Assembly (NCBI GenBank): GCA_037501455.1
Contig: CM074858.1
Span: forward strand, 89,874,501 to 89,938,500
DNA: 64,000 bases
Direction of reading: 5' to 3'
Source of the DNA: Lantana camara
Taxonomy: Eukaryota > Streptophyta > Magnoliopsida > Lamiales > Verbenaceae
The position numbers and the translations under genes are program-made. Below, piece after piece: positions 55,735 to 64,000 of the stretch; position 1 is the stretch's first letter, and every line of letters starts with the position of its first letter. The notes beneath the pieces are model-generated. The model searched no databases and was not told the origin of the DNA. It saw nothing but the letters and a program-made list of their open reading frames with translations.

Positions 55735-57693
55735 TGTTAGGAATAGTGCCCTAGAAAGCCGATTGTATATCCGCTTTGTGCTTTTTCTTATTGTAATCAC
55801 AGACAATCTTTGAATGAAATAACGAATTGAGGCAACACTTCTTTATATGCTCTTGTTTGGTATGCGTTTACTTTAGCTGTGCATGTATGAGAACTCCCCT
55901 AATCCTGATGACTTTAGGACTCTACCATTTAGGTGAAATGGTTCATGAAACGAGCCCTATATCACATAAGTTATGATTAGTAAAATACTCCAAGCCGATG
56001 AGTCCTACAGACAGTGGGAGTGTCAACCTGACTCCTCTAAGGCTTGCTTGTGGGATCACACCCTTAAGAAGGACCACCTTGTTTCATGGAGGTGCAAAGT
56101 GTATAGTTGATACGTGCGTGATACATGAGGGTGCTTACTTTAATAAGTAAGTTCACTGAGGTGCCCCGTGTGAGAACATTCCTAAATGGGAAAGGAAGTT
56201 TCTATTTCAGAAAATGGAAACTTCCAGATTAAGAAATATCTCACGAGTCATTGATGTGATTAATTGATCCTTAGACTTGAGGTTCCTTGTCACTTTATGA
56301 GTTAACTCTGTAGTCTTAGGTATAAGCTTTAAAGGGTGTCGCCTTAGACAACTGATTCAAGGCTTATGTTGGGGCTGCACAAGTGACTCATGAAAGTGAA
56401 TGAGAATCAAGATAGGACCTACACTTGCATTTGCAAGGTGATCTCTTATTGTGTAAGTCATTCATATGCCATATGGAGTCCTTGGCCAAGGCAGTAGATC
56501 AAGACATCAAGAAAAGGGTTTCTTGGATTGAGATCAAATGGATATGAAATGCACTTAGCTTTAAGACCGGATTATTAGGGTTCTGATTATTCCCTTGCCC
56601 TAGATCTTGGTTGAGAGATAGTAAGTAGGAGGATTGTATCTCACATGAATCAATGACTTAAAGGTTCTGTCGAATCCGAACATTCCAATTCAGCTAGGGG
56701 TTAAACACCTGTTGCTAGACTATGGTCGTTTAATCTGTGGACTGATTAATTAATTAGTGAATTAATTAATTAGGGTCACTGCTAATTGAATTGAGAACTT
56801 AGAGGGTCACACACAACAACTTGGTTACATGAGTTGAGGCTTGAAAATGATTAAACGAGTTAATCGGGCCAAGAGGGTTCCACACGTGTGAAATCACACG
56901 TGTGGCTCACGTGAGTGACACGTGTCACTGTGACACGTGTCACACACGTGTGGATATATATATATATTATATATATATGTATTAAATAATTAAATGTGTT
57001 AATTATTTAATAGACTTTGGTTTAATTTTGAATTAAAAAGAAAGTCTTATTTTGGAGAAAATAATCTAGTTAATTAATTATGAATTAATTAATTAGATAA
57101 AAATAAGTTATTTATTTTATAATAAATAAAGTATAAAATTATCCAAAAATAGTTTGGATATTTTTAGCTCTCTTAAAAGTTGACTTGAATTAGAATTCAA
57201 AGTCAAAGTTGGAAAATACTTGATGATCAAGTAATAGGAGAGAGAGGAACCAAATCCTTTCCCAACAAGGAATAGGTTCGGCCGTCCCTCTCCCTTTCCT
57301 ATATATAGGGGAGCTCATGCTCCCCTTTAGAGCTAATAGACAATTCTTGGTTCATGTGTTGAACACCTTCCTTTCTCCAAGATTAAATTAAACCCTAGGT
57401 TAAGCCTAAACACTAACTAGAGAACTAGCATCCTTACTAGTTAGATTGTGATCAAGTTGGTGGACTTTCTCTAGAGACTTCAAGTTAGAAGTTTGAAGAT
57501 TCGAGCTTTACCAAGGAGAGGGGATCAAGCCGCAAGAAGAGCGTTCTTGGGTGGCTTGAAACGCTTCAAGAAAGAATAAAAGAAAAGTAAGTTTTCTATC
57601 TTTACGAATTTGGTTACACGATTGCGAGTCCAAGGTCCTTTTGTTGGGAAAATTTTTTAAATTCCGCTGCTTTCTGATTCGTGTTTTCCAACA
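55735..57693 (+). mobile_element. CopA solo LTR, plus strand (1959 bp)
   Basis: It runs TGTTAGGAATAGTGCCC...GTGTTTTCCAACA with a perfect ACTTG duplication at 55730-55734 and 57694-57698. The Athila frame continues across the site. It is the cleanest copy of the family in the window, with canonical ends, a CACGTG array (56881-56953) and the TATA palindrome CCTATATATAGG at 57298-57309. Confidence 0.95.
56881..56953. promoter_or_regulatory. Dense CACGTG palindrome array in the CopA LTR
   Basis: Six CACGTG-centred palindromes lie in 73 bp: CACACGTGTG, CACACGTGTG, CTCACGTGAG, GACACGTGTC, GTGACACGTGTCAC and CACACGTGTG. Arms vary but remain complementary. CACGTG is the plant G-box core. The TATA box is about 345 bp downstream. 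Confidence 0.85.
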
Positions 57694-58504
57694 ACTTGCA
57701 GGTTCGGATGTTGAGAAAGTTGTGCTTGAGAGAGTTGAAGAGGAAGATGATTTTAAGAAGTAGAACTTAGAGAAAGAAGTGATTTCAAGCAAGGAGAAGT
57801 CGGAGAACTTCACTACTATTATACTTACTAAGGAATGCAGTGCTATTATTTAGCATAAGCTTCCCCCGAAGCTTAAAGACCCAGGGAGTTTTTCAATTCC
57901 TCTTACTATTAGTTCTTTGCAATTCCATAATGGTTTATGTGATTTAGGAGCTAGTGTGAGTTTAATCCCGTTATCTACTTGTAAGAAATTTGGAGTAAAG
58001 AAGCTTACACCGACTAATATGACACTCCAACTAGCAGACAGATCGGTGAAGTATCCGATAGGAATTCTTGAAGATGTTTTGGTAAAAGTTGGAAGATTTC
58101 GCATTCCTACTGATTTTGTAGTTCTTGATATTGAGAGCGATGAGAGGATCCCATTGATCCATTAAAGACCGTTTTTGGCTACGGCTGGAACGGATATATA
58201 TGTTCAGAATGGACGGCTCACGTTCAAAATAGGAGATGAACGAATGGAGTTTAGGAATTTTGGGTCCATGGCACCATCGGTGATTCCGGATAAGTGTTGC
58301 ATGATTAAGATTATAAGTGATACCCCAGACGGAAAGACACTGTTCATGGAGAAAAGAGATGCAGTTGATTGGGAAGGAAAACGGAAGTCTCGAAGATCGA
58401 GAATGAAGGATGTTTTGGAATTAGATACTTGGAGATCAAGCTCCAGTTTTGAGAGTAACAAGAACGAGGTCACTCCTTGTGACTCGTTACTTGGGGATTG
58501 TTAA
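57694..58504 (+). pseudogene. Athila protease region
   Basis: After the solo LTR the frame continues to HKLPPKLKDPGSFSIPLTI and then NGLCDLGASVSLIPLSTCKKFG, the Athila-type aspartic protease with D-L-G-A-S near 57941-57955. LADRSVKYPIGILEDVLVKVG and FVVLDIESDERIPLI follow. The expected 'LGRPFL' flap region reads H-stop-RPFLATAGTDIY. The frame then runs to a stop at 58502-58504 after ESNKNEVTPCDSLLGDC. Stops at about 57760, 57850 and 58163 interrupt it. RT would be expected next and is absent. Confidence 0.85.
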
Positions 58505-58934
58505 TCCCAATCCGGTCTTCAAAGTCAAGCTAACGACTATAACTTAGAACAAAAAAAAAATTCCTTTTCTTTTGTTTTTGTTTCTGTTGTTTTCGTTTCT
58601 TTCATCCTCGTGTTTCTCGTCTTAATTGAGTTGTCTCTCTCGTTTGCAGGTCACTCGATGTTTTACTAGTAAGCCAAGGTCTAGATAGTGCAAGGACCGT
58701 GATTTGAGTGTTATTGTCAATATTGAGGTCCATTTACTTTGTTGGTATGCATGTGCATGACATTGATTTTCTTTCATGAGGAGAATAAATTGTTGATATG
58801 AATGGATATATGTGTTTATGGGTTTCGAGAATGACGCACTTTGGTTTGGTTGAATCATATGAGTTAATTTCGGTAAATTGACGTGATTGAGCACCATTCG
58901 TTTTGTGTTTGTAGTTTATTTGTATTTTGGGCGG
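58505..58934 (+). other. Non-coding Athila interior where pol should be
   Basis: No RT, RNase H or integrase motif appears. There is a poly-A/T-rich stretch near 58550, and CTCGTTTGCAG near 58650 looks like a splice acceptor. Confidence 0.6.
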
Positions 58935-59270
58935 AACAGTTGTAACGGGCGTTAGACCATTGCAGTTACCTTTTGGTAACGCCCGTTAATAAGGTCAGGC
59001 GTCCCGGGTTGTATAGGTAACGGGCGTTACACCCTAGCAGTTGTTTTGCAGTAACGCGCGTTAATGGAGACAGGCGTCTGGACCGAGAGAGGTAACGGCC
59101 GTTACCCCTTTCATGAGGAAAACCGGTAACACCCGTTACCGGTCCGATTGGGCGAAAATCTGGGTTTAGGAAACACGTTTTTAGGGTTAAATTAATTCTT
59201 TTCCTACCCAATTTCGGAATTTTCTCCCCCAAACCTATAAATACACTTGCACCCACTTATTCTACCTTAG
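58935..59270 (+). promoter_or_regulatory. Internal promoter-like module with GTAAC palindromes and TATA box
   Basis: Six units of the same GTAAC-NCCC-GTTAC palindrome found in the Athila LTR lie between about 58938 and 59144, including AGGTAACGGCCGTTACCCC-like and CCGGTAACACCCGTTACCGG forms. A canonical CCTATAAATAC box lies near 59236. This repeats the LTR arrangement of array then TATA, and it sits directly upstream of the second ORF, so it is a candidate promoter for that ORF (inference). Confidence 0.65.
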
Positions 59271-59367
59271 AAGAGATTCAATAGTTCCCTTTGGCCACCC
59301 ATTATCAATTTGCAAGCAAGAAGCTTTTCCACCAAGTTTACACACTCTCTCCTCCCTTGTGAATCAA

Positions 59368-59790
59368 AGTAAGTCAATATGTCCTTTTTTAGAGTGAATT
59401 GTTATAGCTAATTTTTCCAATCTAAGATTGACAACTAGGATTGAATTTGCATGTTAGGAATCACCTTGAGATTGAATTGATAAATTTTGAGAGATTATGC
59501 ATGCTAGAATTAGGATTAATGCCTTGAATTGAATTTAACTTGAATTGGGTTAAATCTTTGAAGAATCCTAACTTCTAAGTAATCTTGAGTCCGAATTATG
59601 AAATCGAAGGTAGAGAATTTTGAGTTCGAATTGTAGATTATGAGCTAGTGAATTTGAGTTGGGTAGATTGAAGAACTTAAGTTAGAACTGGCACCCTAGG
59701 CTTAAGCACACAAGGTGTTTGATACATTGTCTAAGGGAATTGTGGTTGATTTTTATGTGCTTTGTCTTGCTATATTTGTTTGATTTAGGT
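59368..59790 (+). other. Probable 5' untranslated intron of the second Athila ORF
   Basis: A donor-like CAAA/GTAAGT lies near 59368 and an acceptor-like TTGTTTGATTTAG/GT near 59790, about 420 bp apart. The intervening sequence is T-rich and non-coding. The open frame becomes protein-like (GTIGRPKRSRVPEP) immediately after the acceptor. Confidence 0.5.
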
Positions 59791-61035
59791 ACTATAGGTC
59801 GCCCTAAGCGCTCTAGAGTCCCGGAGCCCTTCACTACTTCATCCTGGTTGGACCATCAACCTTTTGGATCGGTCAACATAATGGTTAATGCTTTGGGTAA
59901 CCCTTTTCAAAGGACTTTGACAAGGAACATTTTGTCTACTAAATTCTTCAAGAACATGTGGATGGAGAATTTTGAGGTTTGGGAAGAAGTTAAAAGATTG
60001 TTTGACAACATAGGTTGGTTACCATTCCTTTCTAGGAAGGATATGATCTATGGAGAGATGACGGCCGCTTTCTTCACCACAATGAACTTCGATCCGGTGG
60101 ACAACACCTTGACCTTCACTCTAGATGATATGGAAACTTAAGCATGGAGCGTGAGCCGGATAAGAGAGATTCTTTGTTTCCCAGCTAATGCCACCACTTC
60201 TTTGCCTAAACGGAGTGATACTCAGCGAGAGGCGGTATGGAGATCCTTTCCTTTGCGAGAGGGTGTTCCTAGTTATTCCCCTCGATGCACACATGATAGC
60301 TATCTTGATTCTTTAACTTGGGTGCTAGTCCATAGGATTTTAGCCACGAGATTTTGTGCTAGATATGGAAGAGATAACCACATTACGGAGACTGAGTTGG
60401 GTATAATGTACATGATGAAGGAAGGCATCAAGTTTGATGGAATGGTTGAGTTTCTATGGAAGCTTCAGGAGACTACTGGGAGTGTTACTGGCACGATTGC
60501 TCATGGTGCTTTTGTGACGATGTTTGCTCGGGAGATGTATTGGAGACCACGAGGAGCTTTTCCGATTTACTTTGGATATGATATTGGGCCACAGTACTTG
60601 GAGACTGTGGGTTTGGCTATTGCTTGGGAGAGTGGGGAGCTGAAAGATTAGAACTTGCCATGGTGGCCCATTAGAGATGGAGATCATCTCTGGCAGATGT
60701 ATAGCTGGGGTAAGGCCCGGTTTGATGAGCTTTCTGAGAGGGAGAAGGAGCTTTTAGCTCGGATACCTGATAGGCTAGATGACGAGTTTGCAACTCTTCG
60801 CAGTGTCGCGCCCGTTGTTGCTGAGGCCAGTGATGAAGCTCCTGTTACTTTGAGAGGCGTGCGTACAGAGTTAGCAGGATTGAGGGCTGATATGACCACC
60901 GTAATCACGAGAGTTGAGGATTTGGCACAGTATGTGGATGAGCGATTCGATGCGTGGGAGGCCAGGTTGGAGGCCAAGTTTGACGAGTTCAGTGCTCGTG
61001 TTGACCAGTATTTTGGAGGACCCCCATCACCCTGA
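59790..61035 (+). pseudogene. Athila extra ORF (ATHILA ORF-1 or env-position protein), two in-frame stops
   Basis: One frame runs from the putative splice acceptor to 61035 without any frameshift, broken only by TAA at 60139-60141 and TAG at 60649-60651. It reads GRPKRSRVPEPFTTSSWLDH, then FKNMWMENFEVWEEVKRLFDNIGWLPFLSRKDMIYGEMTAAFF, LTFTLDDMET, VSRIREILCFP, TWVLVHRILATRFCARYG and MYMMKEGIKFDG. The C-terminal part (60655-61035) is rich in charged heptad-like repeats (LAGLRADMTTVITRVEDLAQYVDERFDAWEARL), suggesting a coiled coil. The pattern recalls the ATHILA ORF-1 family and the extra ORF found near the 3' end of Athila elements. No clear transmembrane segment is visible. Identity is tentative and function is unknown. 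Confidence 0.6.
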
Positions 61036-62586
61036 TTCTGTTATTTTGTTTTTTTCCCCTGATTTCTAGACAGCCTTTCTTCGTTTATTCATTGTTAGGT
61101 TTGGATATTTTGGCTACACTTAGATTTTTGCATATGTTTGAATTCCTGAATTTTGTTTATGCAATAGTGCTCTTTCTTTATGTGAATTTGTGACTTGTGT
61201 GTTAATTGTTCGATGCATGTTGATTGTCAATTGCATGTGCACTTGATCCGTGTTCTCTAGTCACTTTTTGGAAGCTTTGATCGCACGTTGTCGGTTCTTC
61301 ATTTGATCAGGGAGTTTTCTTGACCTTTAATTCTTTGAATTGCATGAGGACATTGCAAAGTTTAAGTATGGGGGAGGAAGTGCATGTTTGTTATGAGTTT
61401 TATTTAATATTTACATGTTTAGATGTAGTTTCACTTGTGATTTGCTAAAAATCGAGTAATTTTGAAGTTTTTTGAAAATTTTCCCTCATTTTGAACTTTT
61501 TCTTTGAAGTTTGATTGTTGATCTTTCGCTAGAATAAGTTAGGTTTTTTGAATTGAGGAAAATTGAGATTTGATGATTTAGTGTGTAAGTATGCCCTTAT
61601 ATTTTGAGCACTTTTGAACGAGATAATGTACTTTGCTTAGAAAGATAAGTTGATGATTTCCGAATGAGTCTAAGATTTGATTAGGATGCATTTTAGTCCT
61701 ATTGAGGCGAAATTTTGAGTTAATGAAAGACTAAGGAAGTGAAGTAGGCATTCGTTGTCAGAGGATTTGAAGCTTTTGTATTTAGCTGTTTTTCACTAAA
61801 TAACGTAATCTTATTGACCCCGCTGAGCCTTATTGTTGTGCAAAGATTTTTGTAGCCACATTATAAGCCAATGCACAACATAGAAATACCTACCTTGATA
61901 ATTTTTACACCAAGGCTTGCTCGTTTGATTTTTATGGTGAATATCTATCCTTTGACCCCTTTTGATTGTTCTTGTGATTGAATTTGAGAGGTTATTGTAA
62001 AGAAAAAGAAAAAGAATGACAAAAGTGTGAAAAGAGAAAAAAAAAGAAGAGAAACAGTAAAAGAAAAAAAAAAGGAAATTATGCAAAGTGTGAATTTGAG
62101 AGTGTGGGATTCAATTAAAGAAATTGGGGTGATTTTCGTGTTTAATGGCGAATGAAAATGTTGTGTTTTGTATAGATTGAATGACGTAAGCTTGGTGAGT
62201 AGTCACTTGATCCAAAATTTCATAACCTTACCCTAAGCCTACATTACAAGCTCGAAAAGACCTACCGATTCTACGTCTTGATTTTATTCCATTAGTGGAG
62301 ATAGGTGCGAATAGTGTATTCCAAAGTTGATGATTAGAACTTAGAAGGAATTGTGAATTTGTCATTCTACTTTTTCTACATTGTTTCGTTTGATTCACAC
62401 ACTACACAAGGGTATACTTTTCAAACTAAGTTTTGGGGATCTTATGTTTATGAGTACTTGATTGGAATAGCTAGACTTGTTTAGGCGAAGGTTTGATGAT
62501 TGCTTTGAGAGGGAGGTTTGATGAGGATGTGTTTTCTTAAATTCCGTATTACTCGGGGACGAGCAATATTCAAGTGTGGGGGATTT
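61036..62586 (+). other. Athila 3' non-coding region with two polypurine tracts
   Basis: I see no coding sequence. A PPT-like AGTATGGGGGAGGAAG lies near 61366-61381, directly after the ORF region, and a long A/G-rich tract lies at about 61999-62075. The tract TGTGGGGGATTT at 62575-62586 adjoins the 3' LTR and is the probable functional primer. Confidence 0.7.
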
Positions 62587-64000
62587 TGTTGTGTGTAGAA
62601 ATTACATGGTTTCGAGCATAATTAGATCATATTTTTGGTGTCGTTTGATGCGTTTATGTGCTTATTTTGCTCCGTTTAGGTGATTTTAGAGTAGGAGTTG
62701 AGAAACGGCGAAGCGAAGTAATTTCATGCATTTTTTGAAGAAAATGTGGTAACTCCCGTTACCACTTAGGAGTACAAAGTTAGTAACCCCCGTTACTAGC
62801 CACAGGAGTGGAGCTTTTGGCGAGAGAAGAGGGGTAACGCCCGTTACCCCTAAGCAGAAGGAAAGTGGTAATGCCCGTTACCACTAATAAAAATGTTATG
62901 GCTATTTCAAGCAGTAAAGGGCGTTAACAACAAATGTACATAGAGAGGTAACTCCCATTACCTAGGGCGGAGAGAGAATTCTTTGTGCAGATATATTAGT
63001 GCGTTTTTGGAGTCTTTTTTAGAGAGCTTTTCTTCCAGGGCAAGACCTAGGGTTTAGAGAGAAGATAAGGAGTTTCAGAGATTTTCCAGAGGATTCGAAA
63101 AGACGAGAGGATTGAATTCTTAGAACGATCTTTGGTTTTATTGTTGCTTTAATTTACAAACTAATTCCTTTAAGTTTAGTTTTGATTAGTTTTCGTATGT
63201 TAGATTCGTTTTTAGATATTACTGAATGTTTAGGCTTTTGTTATTGAAACTTTGTTTAGATTTGATGACTATGAATTATTTTAATGCAATTTCCTTTAGT
63301 TTTATGAGTTTTGTTTTAATTATGAGTAGCTAATTCTCTAGGGCTAGGGGGAGTGATGATGATTGCATGATAGATGTTTGATAAGATGCTTGAATGACTT
63401 GTGTTAATTCTTAGTTTGAAAACAGGTTTGAATTGACTTGCGATGGCCTGATCACCCTTAGCATGTGTCATAATTACCTATAGATAGAAAAAGTGATGGT
63501 AATTTAGATGGTTTTCACAACTTGTAAGTTGTAGGGTACAAAGAGATTTGGTCCTAGCTTATACAACAGTAATTTTATTCCATGCCGAGCCGCTAGAATA
63601 TTGAATTGCACTAGTCTTGTTCCCATGGTTTAATTAACTATTGGTGATTGCGAGAGCAACATTGAACACTAATTAAGCACTTGGTTACACCTTGAGAGAG
63701 GGTAATACAAATATAAGTGACTAGGTTGTAGAATTACACTTGTCAAACAAGTATCATATCATCCCTTGATTGTATGATTCATTACTTTTTCCCTACCTGT
63801 TTAGTTTATTGAGCTAATCCGTGTGTTTTAGTATTACTTGCGTTTATTTCTGGTTAATTGTTAATCTTTGTTTTAGTAGATTTATAGATAACAACAACAA
63901 TTGCTTTTCGATTAGTCTGTAGATTAGAGAAGGATATAGAGTAGTGATTGATTTCCCTTCCCTGTGGGTTCGATCCTATTGTGCTATGCATATGTTAGTG
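62587..64000 (+). repeat. Athila 3' LTR, cut by the window end
   Basis: It matches 52730-54124 closely and would end a few tens of bases beyond the window. Its palindrome array has two more units than the 5' LTR: 62746-62765 (GTGGTAACTCCCGTTACCAC) and 62781-62798 (TAGTAACCCCCGTTACTA), then the shared GGGGTAACGCCCGTTACCCC at 62831-62850 and others to about 62960. Confidence 0.93.

Larger units (their letters stand above)
52730..64000 (+). mobile_element. Athila-type Gypsy element lacking RT and integrase (runs off the window)
   Basis: The 5' LTR is 52730-54124 and the 3' LTR starts at 62587 and is cut by the window end. A primer site TGGCGTCGTTGCCGGGG follows the first LTR, and a G-rich tract precedes the second. 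The interior holds gag, a protease, then non-coding DNA with a promoter-like stretch and an extra ORF. RT, RNase H and integrase are absent. A CopA solo LTR is inserted at 55735-57693. The LTRs are very similar except for a 61-bp difference in a palindrome array. The left target site is CCTGG; the right one is outside the window. Confidence 0.9.

Noticed and set aside
61999..62080. A/G-rich tract as a polypurine tract
   Set aside because: It is too long and irregular and not adjacent to an LTR. It is more likely simple sequence.

Overview
This window is plant intergenic DNA made almost entirely of nested LTR retrotransposons. I see no host gene, tRNA or rRNA gene. The families (Copia elements, Tat-type and Athila-type Gypsy elements, long-LTR Gypsy elements resembling the Del/Tekay type, a TRIM and foldback MITEs) and the initiator-Met primer sites point to an angiosperm, probably a eudicot with a fairly large genome. 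The species cannot be named from this.

Layout. (1) 461-9306 is a complete but dead Copia element (Cop1). It has 430/431-bp LTRs, a 5-bp target duplication TTGGG, and a long-LTR Gypsy solo LTR (4073-6556) inserted in its integrase. (2) 9501-9967 looks like a TRIM. (3) From about 10.1 kb to the window end lies one old Tat element split apart by later insertions. Its pieces are at 10094-11291, 16564-17399, 39880-40286 (a duplicated piece), 42438-43584 and 50418-52729. (4) Inserted into Tat are: a 1.9-kb-LTR Copia family (CopA) as a minus-strand solo LTR at 11292-16563, which holds a Gypsy solo LTR; a minus-strand CopA element at 17400-39879, whose 3' LTR holds two further insertions and whose integrase holds a 10-kb non-coding element (26302-36350); another CopA solo LTR at 40287-42437; a Gypsy solo LTR at 43585-50417 with a second one inside it; and an Athila element from 52730 past the window end, with a CopA solo LTR in its gag-protease region. 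Target duplications support most boundaries and give a relative order of insertion.

No element here encodes a complete working protein set. Cop1 has an intact RT YVDD but frameshifts, stops and a lost RNase H core. The minus-strand CopA has lost catalytic residues in RT, RNase H and integrase and several zinc-binding cysteines. Athila keeps gag, protease and an extra 3' ORF but no RT or integrase. The 10-kb element has nearly identical 3.4-kb LTRs and no gag-pol, which is a LARD-like design that must rely on proteins from elsewhere.

The most interesting signal is non-coding. Several unrelated families carry arrays of short perfect palindromes or stem-loops whose arms differ from unit to unit while pairing is kept. 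They occur in the Athila LTRs, in front of the internal Athila ORF, in the CopA LTR, in two Gypsy LTRs, in the CopA leader, in the Cop1 leader (three hairpins sharing a CCAAAG loop) and just upstream of the 3' LTR of the LARD (about ten hairpins). The compensating differences suggest that the pairing itself is maintained, as regulatory palindromes or RNA structure.
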